This document shows positions 16,039 to 24,126 of a DNA stretch of 43,113 nucleotides, in pieces (positions within the stretch are counted from its first letter, which is position 1; each line of letters begins with the position of its first letter). The stretch spans positions 1 to 43,113 of the forward strand of contig CALWRE010000176.1 of the NCBI GenBank assembly GCA_944383835.1, written 5' to 3'. The stretch is from an uncultured Lachnospiraceae bacterium. GTDB lineage: Bacteria > Bacillota > Clostridia > Lachnospirales > Lachnospiraceae. A model generated the notes under the pieces. The model was not told the origin of the DNA, did not search any database, and was given only the letters and a program-made list of their open reading frames with translations. The translations under genes were made by a program, and so were the position numbers.

Positions 16039-16121
16039 GACAGCGGACTAAGCCGCCCGGAGTCGGGGGTGCAGACGAAGATGACGGACTGAAATAGCAA
16101 ATGAAAATGGCGAATGAAAAA

Positions 16122-16148
16122 GGCCGGGCGGCGTTATGCTGCCCGGCC
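16122..16148. terminator. Bidirectional terminator between DUF4340 and the DUF2500 remnant
   Basis: GGCCGGGCGGC pairs with GCTGCCCGGCC across GTTAT. A run of A before the stem gives a T run on the minus strand (16117-16121), and CTCTT follows on the plus strand. Confidence 0.75.
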
Positions 16149-16167
16149 TCTTGGCGCGTACAAAAGG

Positions 16168-16389
16168 TTAAAACCCATGCCTTCCCTGGCCGTCCCGCTC
16201 AAAAGACAGGTATCTTGTCCCCTGAAAGGATAGAAGTCCTGTGTCTCCTTCGGCCAGGATGCCATATTCTTTTCCGCTGACGTAAAATTCCATGCGGTCG
16301 CCGCTCTCCACCTGGAAGGTCACATAATACGAAGTCGATGAGGAAAAATGGGAACTATGGTTTGCATTTGCAGGGCTGTGGATGGTCAC
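16168..16389 (-). pseudogene. DUF2500-family protein, N-terminally truncated
   Basis: The 73-codon frame carries the DUF2500 core: YYVTFQVESGDRMEF, then SGKEYGILAEGDTG and SFQGTRYLSFER, near the C-terminus as in E. coli YhhM-like proteins. Family members begin with a membrane anchor and are 110-130 residues long. Here the frame starts at a GTG (16389) directly before the core, and a stop occurs eight codons further up, so the anchor is gone. No ribosome site is visible. I read it as a decayed 5' end, possibly lost when the region next to the MarR promoter was rearranged. Confidence 0.65.
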
Positions 16390-16432
16390 CAGATTGTAAC
16401 AAATCTTTCACAGAAACTTCAAAAGCTAGCTA

Positions 16433-16461
16433 TTGACATTCGGAGGAGGGAATGCTATCAT
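16433..16461 (+). promoter_or_regulatory. Promoter of the MarR-family gene
   Basis: TTGACA (16433-16438), 17 bases, TATCAT (16456-16461). It overlaps an alternative upstream start at 16452 and so supports the start at 16488. A palindrome AGCTAGCT (16424-16431) touches the -35 and may be an operator. Confidence 0.75.
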
Positions 16462-16487
16462 GGCATCATCCGACGGGAGGTGATGAG

Positions 16488-16910
16488 ATGGCGGATCAGA
16501 GTACATGTGGGACGCTGATTAAGCAGGCCCATGACGAGCTGGAGCGCAATGCGAACAACTCCATGAGAGCCTACGATATCACGATGGCACAGTATAATGC
16601 TTTGCTGGCGCTCGGCAATTGTGCGGATGGTCAGTTATCTTTAAAGGAGCTGGAGCGAATGCTCCATGTGGCTCAGTCCACCGCGGCCGGGGTGATCGGT
16701 CGCCTGGAGCAGAAGGGGCTGGTAGAGACCTTTGGAAACACCGGCGACAGGAGGATCAAGATGGTGAGGATTACGCCGTCCGGAACGGAATGCTGCCGGC
16801 GGGCGGATCAGGATATGAGCTGTGCCGAGGAGGCGCTTTTGTCAGGGCTGACCGAGACGGAGAGAGAAATTTTTCTGCTTCTTCTGAAAAAAGTATGCCG
16901 CACGCTGTAG
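16488..16910 (+). CDS. MarR-family transcriptional regulator
   Basis: A 140-residue winged-helix repressor. Helices around ITMAQYNALLAL and LSLKELERML lead to the recognition helix AQSTAAGVIGRLEQKGLV and the wing GDRRIKMVRIT, the standard MarR order. Start 16488 is chosen over the in-frame ATG at 16452 because the promoter -10 lies at 16456 and GGGAGGTGATGAG sits correctly before 16488. MarR proteins usually repress their own promoter and a nearby stress or efflux gene and respond to small phenolic ligands. No obvious partner gene adjoins; the next gene, htrA, has its own gap of 174 bases. Confidence 0.9.
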   Translation: MADQSTCGTLIKQAHDELERNANNSMRAYDITMAQYNALLALGNCADGQLSLKELERMLHVAQSTAAGVIGRLEQKGLVETFGNTGDRRIKMVRITPSGTECCRRADQDMSCAEEALLSGLTETEREIFLLLLKKVCRTL

Positions 16911-17084
16911 CGGGAGAGAGCGAAAAAGACAGGCTGTAAAGGCAGGCTTTCGGAACAATAATTTGAAAGCATGCTATTGGAAAGGATTGCTCTCTGGCAG
17001 GCCTTTTTCAGGGAGGCGGGGACGACACCGAAGAAACCACAAGACCACAAGAAGAGATTACAGCAGAAAGCGAGGAAATAGAGT

Positions 17085-18509
17085 ATGAGTTACGAACCCA
17101 ATGAAACCCAGAACAGACAGGAAAATATAGAGCAGGCTGAACCGGCCGAAGAAAGAGCGGAGGCTGCAGAGGCTGGCGAAAAGGCAGAGGAGACCGCAAA
17201 AGAGCCGGCTTCCGAACCGGCCCCCGATCCGGTCCGTGCGTCTGCTTCCCAGACGGCAGAGAGAACGGAAGAGAAGCAGGAAGAGAAAAAGTCGGAAAAG
17301 AAGCGGAAGAAGGGCGGATTCTGGAAGGGCCTGGGGCTCCTGGTGCTGGCCGCTATCGTCGCCTTTGCCAGCGGTTATGCCGGAGCGGTTGTGGCCAACG
17401 AGAGAGCCGGGAAAGTGGTAATCCAGAGCGTAGCGCCCTCCGATGACGGCGGCAGCGGAGAAAATAACGCGGAATCCACCGGCAGCGAGTCGGGCACCGC
17501 GGCGTCCGGAACGGAGCTCTCCGGCACGGAGGTTGCGGCGCTGATCAGCCCTACCGTGGTATCCATTACCACAGAGCAGATGGTGCTGAGCAATTACTGG
17601 TTCGGCGCACAGGTCAGCAGCGGGGCAGGCAGCGGCGTGATTATCAGCGAGGACGGATACATTCTTACCTGCGCCCATGTGATAACCGGGGCAGACACGA
17701 TTGTCGTGACCACATCCGACGGCACGGAATACGATGCGACCGTGGTCGGCAGCTATGAGGACGGAGACATTGCCGTTCTGAAGATCGACGCCCAGGGCCT
17801 GCAGGCGGCCGTACTGGGAGACAGCAGCCAGATTCAGCTGGGCGAAACCGTATATGCGGTGGGCAATCCCGGCGGAACCCTGGGCGGCTCGATAACGGAC
17901 GGTATTATCAGCGCCACGCAGAGAACGATTACCGTTGCGTTGGAGAATGCCAACGGTTATCAGACCGGAACCATTACGCTGGACGTTATGCAGACCAGCG
18001 CGGCGGTCAGCCCCGGCAACTCCGGCGGCGGCCTGTTTAACAGCCGCGGAGAACTGATCGGTATTGTGAATGCCAAGAGTTCCGGCCAAGACCAGGAGGG
18101 CTTAGGCTTTGCCATCCCGATCAATACGGCCCAGGAGATTGCCCAGGCGCTGATCAATGACGGCACTTATACCGATCCCAACGGCGGTTCTTCCGTAACG
18201 CAGAGCAGCAACCGTGCGGTATTGAATATCGTCGTCACCGAAATTGACAATATGACGGCGCAGATATATGGATATCAGCCGGGCGTTTATGTGCAGTCTG
18301 TAGTGGAAGGCGGAGCCTCCGACGGACTTCTGGAGGCTGGCGACAGGATTATCAGTGCAGGCAGCCAGATCGTTACGACGACGGATGAGCTGTCTTCGGC
18401 ATTGGCCGAGTACGAGCCTGGAGATGTAATCACAGTTTCCGTGGAAAGAGACGGGCAAATGGTGTCCGTAGATATCACTCTGGCGGAGAACACGGCCCAG
18501 GCCGACTGA
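17085..18509 (+). CDS. HtrA/DegP-like serine protease with PDZ domain
   Basis: A 474-residue membrane-anchored protease for quality control of exported proteins. Residues 1-75 are a Glu/Ala/Lys-rich cytoplasmic region. One TM helix lies at about 80-104, followed by a Ser/Gly-rich linker. The trypsin-like domain has the triad His198 (TCAHVI), Asp228 (EDGDIAVLKI) and Ser313 (SPGNSGGG). One PDZ domain occupies about 375-470 (GVYVQSVVEGGASDGLLEAGDRI region). This is the architecture of Gram-positive HtrA/YvtA proteins, with a longer acidic N-terminus than usual. It is followed by a terminator and then mutY. Confidence 0.95.
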   Translation: MSYEPNETQNRQENIEQAEPAEERAEAAEAGEKAEETAKEPASEPAPDPVRASASQTAERTEEKQEEKKSEKKRKKGGFWKGLGLLVLAAIVAFASGYAGAVVANERAGKVVIQSVAPSDDGGSGENNAESTGSESGTAASGTELSGTEVAALISPTVVSITTEQMVLSNYWFGAQVSSGAGSGVIISEDGYILTCAHVITGADTIVVTTSDGTEYDATVVGSYEDGDIAVLKIDAQGLQAAVLGDSSQIQLGETVYAVGNPGGTLGGSITDGIISATQRTITVALENANGYQTGTITLDVMQTSAAVSPGNSGGGLFNSRGELIGIVNAKSSGQDQEGLGFAIPINTAQEIAQALINDGTYTDPNGGSSVTQSSNRAVLNIVVTEIDNMTAQIYGYQPGVYVQSVVEGGASDGLLEAGDRIISAGSQIVTTTDELSSALAEYEPGDVITVSVERDGQMVSVDITLAENTAQAD

Positions 18510-18545
18510 TAGCTGACGATAATGCGGCGAATGCAATAAATGAGG

Positions 18546-18579
18546 CGGTGCAGTCTGAAACGAAAGGCTGCACCGTTTT
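18546..18579 (+). terminator. Terminator after the HtrA-like gene
   Basis: CGGTGCAG (18546-18553) pairs with CTGCACCG (18568-18575) and is followed by TTTT. It lies only 14 bases before the MutY start codon. Confidence 0.8.
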
Positions 18580-18592
18580 GTGAAAGGGAAAA

Positions 18593-19789
18593 ATGGGAGA
18601 ACAGAAAAGCAGGGTAAAAAAAGCGGCAGAAGAAGGAACGAAGAGAGAGAAAGCTGCGGAGAAAGCCGCGGAGAAAACGGCGAATATCGACGAGCGCCAG
18701 CTGGAGGAAACCGCACAGGCCGCCAGACTGCTGGCGGACTGGTACCGCAGGACCGGGAGGGAGCTCCCCTGGAGGAAGGACAAGGACGCCTACAAGATCT
18801 GGATTTCCGAGATCATGCTCCAGCAGACGCGGATCGAGGCGGTCAAGCCCTATTACGCCAGGTTTATGGAAGAACTGCCGGATATGGCCTCCCTGGCCCG
18901 TGTGCCGGAAGAAAGGCTTTTAAAGCTGTGGGAGGGCCTGGGCTATTACAGCAGGGCGCGGAATTTGAAAAAATGCGCCGTCCAGGTGATGGAGGAATAC
19001 GGCGGCAGCCTTCCGGCGGATTACAATGCGCTTCTGAAGCTGCCGGGAATCGGCCCCTATACGGCGGGAGCCATCGCCTCCATCGCTTATGGACAGGCCG
19101 TCCCGGCGGTGGATGGGAACGTGCTGCGGGTGCTGGCCCGTTTCCTGGCGGACCGGGAGGATATCAGCCAGCCTGCGGTGCGCAAAAGAGCCTGGACATT
19201 GCTGTCCGCCGCCATGCCAAAGGATTGTCCGGGCGAATTTAATGAAGGAATTATGGAACTGGGCGAGACGGTCTGTCTGCCCGGAGGCCGTCCCCTGTGT
19301 GAGAAATGTCCGCTGGAGAAATTATGCCGGGGCCGCCGGCAGGGAATGGAGGAGGAGCTGCCGGTGAAGGCCGCGCCCAAGCCCAGGCGGACAGAGGAGA
19401 GGACGATCCTGATCCTGCAGAGGGAAACTGCGGACGGATGCCGGCAGACGGCGATCCGCCGTAGGCCGGGCAAGGGACTTCTTGCCGGCTTGTTTGAACT
19501 CCCCTCCCTGGATGGCTTCATCGGAGAGGAGGGGGTTCGCCGTTATCTGGCGGAGCAGGGCCTCTCCCCTCTTCGGATTGAGAAGGCCGGGCAGGCCCGC
19601 CATGTGTTCAGCCATGTGGAATGGGATATGGAGGGCTATCTGATAGAGCTGGCGGCCGCTAAAGAAGCCGCCGGCGCAGGGACAGCCGGCGAAGAGGCGG
19701 GCGGTTTTTTGTATGTGGACAGCCGCCAGCTGCGGGATCGTTACGCCCTCCCGTCCGGCTTCCGGGCGTATAGGAAATGGATTTTATAG
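18593..19789 (+). CDS. mutY: A/G-specific adenine glycosylase MutY
   Basis: A 398-residue base-excision repair enzyme that removes adenine mispaired with 8-oxoguanine. The catalytic Glu73 is in SEIMLQQTR. The helix-hairpin-helix LPGIGPYTAGA (about 150-160) precedes the catalytic Asp174 in VPAVDGNVLRV. The 4Fe-4S cluster cysteines are 228, 236, 239 and 245; the first gap is seven residues where E. coli has six. The C-terminal third is the NUDIX-like 8-oxoG recognition domain. The first 40 residues are a charged Lys/Glu/Ala extension not found in most relatives, so a start further in is possible, though no better ribosome site is seen. It converges with the YhaN-like gene, overlapping by six bases. 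Confidence 0.93.
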   Translation: MGEQKSRVKKAAEEGTKREKAAEKAAEKTANIDERQLEETAQAARLLADWYRRTGRELPWRKDKDAYKIWISEIMLQQTRIEAVKPYYARFMEELPDMASLARVPEERLLKLWEGLGYYSRARNLKKCAVQVMEEYGGSLPADYNALLKLPGIGPYTAGAIASIAYGQAVPAVDGNVLRVLARFLADREDISQPAVRKRAWTLLSAAMPKDCPGEFNEGIMELGETVCLPGGRPLCEKCPLEKLCRGRRQGMEEELPVKAAPKPRRTEERTILILQRETADGCRQTAIRRRPGKGLLAGLFELPSLDGFIGEEGVRRYLAEQGLSPLRIEKAGQARHVFSHVEWDMEGYLIELAAAKEAAGAGTAGEEAGGFLYVDSRQLRDRYALPSGFRAYRKWIL

Positions 19790-21433
19790 TGCGATATGGG
19801 TGAAGGGAATCCGCTCTTTCTGTAGGAGGGCGGCTTCCCTTTTTTGGCAGGTAAAGATAAAGACCTGGCCGGAGTAGTTTTCCGCCAGCCACCGCAGGCT
19901 GTGGGCCAGGCGCTCATCGTCGTAGGCCAGAAAACAGTCGTCCAAGAGCAGGGGCATTCCGCCCTGGGGAAAGATCACATCCACAGCGGCCAGCCGCAGG
20001 GCCAGCCATATCTGCTCCAGGGTTCCCTGGCTGAGGGATGAGGCGGGAACCGTGCGGCCGTCGGCGCGGACAAACAGATTCAGGCTGTCATCGATGGATA
20101 ATTCCCGGTAAGCGCCGCCGGTCAGGCCGGACAAGATCTGGGACAGGGAGCTGTCCAGCCGGGGGCCCAGGGAAGAAGCCTGGCGTTCGGCCAGCCGGGC
20201 CAGGGTGGTCATGGCCAGGGCAATGGCCTGTATGTCGAGACGCACCTTATCCTGGGCGGCGGCCTTCTCCTCCAGGGCGGCCAGCTCATCCTCCGCGGCC
20301 CGCAGCTTTTCCAGAGCCTGCTCCCAGTTCCACTCCTGGCGGCTGGCCTCTTCGTACAGGCGGCGGGATTCCTTCAGCCTGAGCCGCAGGGCCTCCCTCT
20401 TCTGGTAAACTTCCCTTCGTTTTTTTTCATCGCCTCCCGAGGTATTTCCGCCCGAGTTATTTCCTCCCGAGGTATTTCTTCCCGAGGCTTTTTTCATAGG
20501 GAGCTCTTCGCGTTTCGGACGGCGAAGGGCAGCCCAAAGCAGGACGGCGGCCGCCGCCAGGCCGGAGGCAGCCGCAGGCAGAAAGAGCTCCTCTGCAAAG
20601 CATAATACGGCCGCCGCCAGAAGGAGGACGGAGCAAATTACGCCGCTCAGCCGGGGAAAGCGACGGCTGCGGGAGGCGGAGCTGCTTCCGTCGTTTTCGT
20701 ACTCTCTCGACCCTTCTACCCCGGAATCTGTTTCGCTGTCCAGCTGGTTTAAGCAGTTCTCGATTTCCTCCTCCAGCCGTTCCTTTCGGCCCCGGAAGGA
20801 GGCGTCGGCAAGAATAGCTTCCAGGCGCTGTTTCTCCTCTTTCAGCCTTCTTATGGAGGAGTCAAGGCTGGGATCCAGCAGAGCCTCCTTCTGCCTCTTT
20901 TCCGCCCGCAGCCGGGCAAGGGCCCGGTCGGCTTGGATGGAGGGGCTGCCTCCTGACCGGATGTCGGAAAAGCTTTGGGCCAGCTGGCCGGCCAGGGAGG
21001 CGTCCGGGGCGGCTCGCAGCTGGCGGATGCTGATGGTATTCTGGAAAATCGGCTCGGTCAGGCCCTCCAGAACCCCTTCCGGCAGCCCGCCGCCGCACAG
21101 GGACCGCCCCTGCCCTTCGGCGGTAAGATAACAGGATTTCTTGTCCGAGCGGAGGCTTCGCTCCCCGGTATAGATCCGATCACCGCTCTCAAAGGAGAGG
21201 CTGCCCCCATAGATTCCGTCGTGCTCCCAGGGAAGATAGCGGGAATACAGGTCCGTTCGGGCGGCCTTTCCGCGGCTTCGCTCCAGGCCGAAGAGCATGG
21301 CGCCGATAAAGGCGTGAAGGGTGGACTTGCCCGCCTCATTGGGGCCGTCGATCACATGGATTCCATCCTGAAAGGAGAAGGAGCGGCGATAGAACTTGCC
21401 GAAGGCCGCAATTTCCGCATGCAGAAGCTTCAT
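19784..21433 (-). CDS. YhaN-like ATPase (SbcC/Rad50-type AAA protein)
   Basis: A 549-residue protein of the SMC/Rad50 class. Walker A GPNEAGKST is at residues 30-38. The ABC signature LSQGTLEQIWLALRLA and Walker B PLLLDDCFLAYDD are near the C-terminus, with coiled-coil arms of moderate length between. Two hydrophobic helices (264-280 and 284-304) sit in the middle, as in B. subtilis YhaN, but the coiled coil is far shorter than in the roughly 960-residue YhaN. A Gly/Asn/Ser repeat (about 317-335) from a 15-bp DNA repeat follows the helices. It overlaps the YhaO-like nuclease gene by four bases, so the pair should act together on DNA ends. Confidence 0.85.
   Translation of the reverse strand: MKLLHAEIAAFGKFYRRSFSFQDGIHVIDGPNEAGKSTLHAFIGAMLFGLERSRGKAARTDLYSRYLPWEHDGIYGGSLSFESGDRIYTGERSLRSDKKSCYLTAEGQGRSLCGGGLPEGVLEGLTEPIFQNTISIRQLRAAPDASLAGQLAQSFSDIRSGGSPSIQADRALARLRAEKRQKEALLDPSLDSSIRRLKEEKQRLEAILADASFRGRKERLEEEIENCLNQLDSETDSGVEGSREYENDGSSSASRSRRFPRLSGVICSVLLLAAAVLCFAEELFLPAAASGLAAAAVLLWAALRRPKREELPMKKASGRNTSGGNNSGGNTSGGDEKKRREVYQKREALRLRLKESRRLYEEASRQEWNWEQALEKLRAAEDELAALEEKAAAQDKVRLDIQAIALAMTTLARLAERQASSLGPRLDSSLSQILSGLTGGAYRELSIDDSLNLFVRADGRTVPASSLSQGTLEQIWLALRLAAVDVIFPQGGMPLLLDDCFLAYDDERLAHSLRWLAENYSGQVFIFTCQKREAALLQKERIPFTHIAL
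20433..20487 (-). repeat. 15-bp in-frame minisatellite in the YhaN-like gene
   Basis: Units of the form CCTCCCGAGGTATTT recur at 20433, 20448 and 20463, with a partial at 20478. They encode N-T/N-S-G-G repeats between the membrane hairpin and the second coiled-coil arm. Confidence 0.85.
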
Positions 21434-22482
21434 CGGCGGACCTCCTCTCCCAGGCAGGCCCGCACGCCGCAGGCCAGGGCCCGCTCCCGCAGAGGGCCAG
21501 CGGGCTGGAGCCTCATCTCGGCGATAAACTGTCCCAGAAGGTCGCTTGCGTGCTGGGCGTAAAGCTGGTCATAGTCCAGGGCAATGCTGGTGCGGTCTTC
21601 CCAGCGGGCAATAGGGAAGGGCAGGGACAGGGGGACGGAAAAATCCGTATCCATATCCCTCTCGCCCTGTACCGTGACGAGGTAATAATTCTGCGTTTCG
21701 GAGGCCACCGCCTTTTCCAGAGAGAGGGCCAGCTTTTCCCTGGTGGTGGAGGCGTCCACGGTAACGGTCAGGGGGACGTAAGCCGCCGAGGCGCAGGGAA
21801 CAAAAGTCAGGCGGACGCCTTCCCGCGTCACGTCCGCCTCAATAAAGCCCCGCCGGCCAGTGTCGGTGCAGTCCAGAGGTTCGGGGGAGCCGCACCAGGC
21901 CAGCCGCAGCTCTTCCCGCAGCAGAGGCTTATGGATGTGGCCCAGGGCGGCGTAATGAAAGCCGGCGGCGGCCAGACGGCGGATATCGATGGGGACATGG
22001 GCCGCGTCTCCCCCGTGGGCCAGCAGGATATGGAGGCAGCCGTCGTCAGGGATGCGCAGATGGTCACAGAGAGCCTCATGAATCTCCGGCTGGCTGTAGC
22101 TGAAGCCGTGCACCCGGACGCCCAGATGGGAAAAGAAGACGGAATCCAACCGGGGGGAATCCAGGAGGGTCACATTGTCAGACCAGGCAAAGTCCCGGTA
22201 GTGGGAGGAAGACGACAGACAGTCGTGATTGCCGGCGATTAAAACCACCGGCATCGGGGCCAGGGAGGCCAGGAGGGAATCGACCTCCCGAAGCTCCCGC
22301 AGAAGGGGTTGGCGGTGAAAGAGGTCGCCGGCGATCAGAAACAGATCGGCCCATCGTTCCTTCGCCGCCCGGACGATGCGGCGAAAGGTTTCCCACAGAG
22401 CCTCGGCCCTCTCCTCGCTCCAGGGTTTTCCCCTGTCCGGGCGCATGCCCAGATGCAAATCCGCTGTGTGAATGATTTTCAT
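21430..22482 (-). CDS. YhaO/SbcD-like DNA repair exonuclease
   Basis: A 350-residue metallophosphoesterase-family nuclease. The metal motifs appear in order: HTADLHLG (residues 5-12), IAGDLFHRQP, AGNHDCLS, LAHGG, and ALGHIHKP. This is the Mre11/SbcD set with the B. subtilis YhaO spacing, followed by a C-terminal capping domain. The stop overlaps the YhaN-like ATPase start (ATGA). The pair is the usual nuclease/ATPase couple that trims DNA hairpins and blocked ends. Confidence 0.92.
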   Translation of the reverse strand: MKIIHTADLHLGMRPDRGKPWSEERAEALWETFRRIVRAAKERWADLFLIAGDLFHRQPLLRELREVDSLLASLAPMPVVLIAGNHDCLSSSSHYRDFAWSDNVTLLDSPRLDSVFFSHLGVRVHGFSYSQPEIHEALCDHLRIPDDGCLHILLAHGGDAAHVPIDIRRLAAAGFHYAALGHIHKPLLREELRLAWCGSPEPLDCTDTGRRGFIEADVTREGVRLTFVPCASAAYVPLTVTVDASTTREKLALSLEKAVASETQNYYLVTVQGERDMDTDFSVPLSLPFPIARWEDRTSIALDYDQLYAQHASDLLGQFIAEMRLQPAGPLRERALACGVRACLGEEVRR

Positions 22483-22512
22483 GTATGTTCTCCGATTAAA
22501 AGCACAGTTGAT

Positions 22513-22544
22513 GGAAAATGCGGCTGCCGGAAGGCCAGCAGCCG
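22513..22544 (-). terminator. Terminator after the ZIP transporter gene
   Basis: On the minus strand CGGCTGC pairs with GCAGCCG across ten bases and is followed by CATTTTCC. It separates the ZIP gene from the YhaO-like gene downstream. Confidence 0.65.
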
Positions 22545-22554
22545 TGCGATGGAA

Positions 22555-23310
22555 TCACCCCACCCAGGTGTCCATCAGGATCATCACGATAACGCCGACG
22601 AGCAGGGAATAGGTGGCCAGCCTCTCATTCCCATTGCTGTGGGTTTCCGGAATCATTTCATCGCTGATCACGTAGAGCATCGTTCCGCCGGCAAAGGCCA
22701 GGGCGAAGGGGAGGACGGCGCCGGATACGCCGGCGGCGAAATAGCCGATGAAGGTGCCGACCACCTCTACCAGGCCGGTCAGGGAGGCGATGAGGAAGGT
22801 ACGCCCCTTGCTGACCCCGCTTAAAAGCATCGGGGAGATGATGATCATTCCTTCGGGAATGTTCTGCAGGGCAATGCCCAGGGCGACGGTCAGGGCCCCG
22901 CCGGGATCCTCCCCGCCGAAGCTGACGCCGGCGGCCAGGCCCTCGGGCAGGTTATGGATGGCGATGGCCAGCACGAAGAGAAGCACCTTGTCCAGGGAGG
23001 CGTTATGCTCGTGGGACTCGATGTCCACCCCGGTCAGATGGTGCAGGTGGGGCGTCAGCCGATCCGCCGCGTTCAAAAAGAGAGCGCCGCAGAGGATGCC
23101 CGCCGCGGTCATCCAGATGCCGGATTTCCCGGCCGTCTCCATCGAGGGCAGGATCAGGCCCAAAATAGCGGCCGCCAGCATGACGCCGGCGGCGAAGCCC
23201 AGGATGGCGTCGGCCATCCGCCTGGATACATTTTTAAAGAGAAAGCCAATCAGGGCTCCGGCGACGGTAGCGCCGCCGATGCCCAGGGCAGTTAGAATGA
23301 CAATTTCCAT
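22555..23310 (-). CDS. ZIP-family divalent metal transporter
   Basis: A 251-residue protein with eight predicted helices. The paired metal-site motifs are HNLPEGLAAG (helix 4) and QNIPEGMII (helix 5). As in the GufA/ZupT branch, the second motif starts with Gln-Asn rather than His, which affects the second metal site. It probably imports Zn2+, Fe2+ or Mn2+ into the cytoplasm. A short cytoplasmic loop with HLHHLTG and ESHEH supplies the histidine-rich segment typical of ZIP proteins. It has its own terminator. Confidence 0.9.
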   Translation of the reverse strand: MEIVILTALGIGGATVAGALIGFLFKNVSRRMADAILGFAAGVMLAAAILGLILPSMETAGKSGIWMTAAGILCGALFLNAADRLTPHLHHLTGVDIESHEHNASLDKVLLFVLAIAIHNLPEGLAAGVSFGGEDPGGALTVALGIALQNIPEGMIIISPMLLSGVSKGRTFLIASLTGLVEVVGTFIGYFAAGVSGAVLPFALAFAGGTMLYVISDEMIPETHSNGNERLATYSLLVGVIVMILMDTWVG

Positions 23311-23323
23311 AAGAGCTCCTTTT

Positions 23324-23887
23324 TCACATCGTTAAATTAAGTTTACCCAAATCAAGCCGCAAATCCCCAAAGATATTCACCGTTATCTGATCCGCAAAGG
23401 TATAGAGGGCGGGGCCTTCATCGTGCTCCATATCGTAGACGATGACAGCATGCCTTGCCGGATCCACAATCCAATATTCCCGCACGCCTGCCGCCCGGTA
23501 AAGGGCCAGCTTCGTGTAATAATCCTGCCGTTTGCTGCCGGGAGAGACAATCTCGATAATCCAATCGGGTGCGCCGTGGCAGCCTTTTTCATCAATTTTT
23601 TCAGGATCACAGATAATGCTCAGATCCGGTTCCAGATAATTTTCTCCGCAGCCAGGGGCATCGGACTGCAGGAAGACGGCGAAAGGCGCGGGAAAGACCT
23701 CGCAGGGACCGCCCTGCCGGTCAATATGATCGGCAATCGCCCGGCTCAGGGCAAAGGAAATCCGCTGATGCAGGGTGCTGGGCGGGGCCATATAATAAAT
23801 CTGGCCGTCGATCAGCTCGGCCCGCGTCCCCTCGGGTAAATTGTAAATATCTTCGATGGTATAGATGCGTTTCTCCGGCAGGGGCAT
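23324..23887 (-). CDS. Uma2-family (DUF820) restriction-endonuclease-fold protein
   Basis: A 187-residue protein of the PD-(D/E)XK superfamily. The order ELIDGQIYYMAPPS, EPDLSIICDP, APDWIIEIVSPGSKRQDYYTKLALYRAAGVREYWIVDP is the full Uma2 pattern, with the acidic D and ExV residues and the lysine of the nuclease core. Family members are abundant in cyanobacteria and some Clostridia, and their biological role is unclear. ATG 23887 is preferred over 23905 because AAAGGATG lies nine bases before it. It stands 13 bases from the ZIP gene start on the same strand, so both may be on one transcript. Confidence 0.85.
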   Translation of the reverse strand: MPLPEKRIYTIEDIYNLPEGTRAELIDGQIYYMAPPSTLHQRISFALSRAIADHIDRQGGPCEVFPAPFAVFLQSDAPGCGENYLEPDLSIICDPEKIDEKGCHGAPDWIIEIVSPGSKRQDYYTKLALYRAAGVREYWIVDPARHAVIVYDMEHDEGPALYTFADQITVNIFGDLRLDLGKLNLTM

Positions 23888-23994
23888 ATGTTTACATCCT
23901 TTCATTGCGCCGATTTTTAAACGAATTACTGTAATTATACATAAAAAAGATTAATTTTACATTCTGCAGTTCTAATATAGTCTATCATAGCACA

Positions 23995-24031
23995 TGCCCC
24001 GCAGGAAAAACAAGGGGCAGGGTATTTTTGG
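23995..24031. other. Hairpin upstream of the PRD regulator gene
   Basis: TGCCCC (23995-24000) pairs with GGGGCA (24014-24019). GGGTATTTTTGG follows on the plus strand, giving a terminator-like shape with no plus-strand gene before it. TATCATAG, shared with the dispersed repeats, lies just ahead. Confidence 0.45.
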
Positions 24032-24074
24032 AATATTCCGTTGTTTTCCTCAATAATTGCGGAAAAATTACCGT

Positions 24075-24103
24075 TTGATCTCATGATCTGCAGCTGATAT
24101 AGT
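24075..24103 (+). promoter_or_regulatory. Promoter of the PRD regulator / PTS-ARH operon
   Basis: TTGATC (24075-24080), 17 bases, TATAGT (24098-24103). A palindrome GGAATATTCC lies upstream near 24033 and may be an operator. Confidence 0.6.
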
Positions 24104-24126
24104 TATGGTGGACGGAGGGAGAAGGA

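Noticed and set aside
20433-20487. Short CRISPR-like array
   Set aside because: The 15-bp units have no unique spacers and continue the reading frame of the YhaN-like gene, so it is a coding minisatellite.
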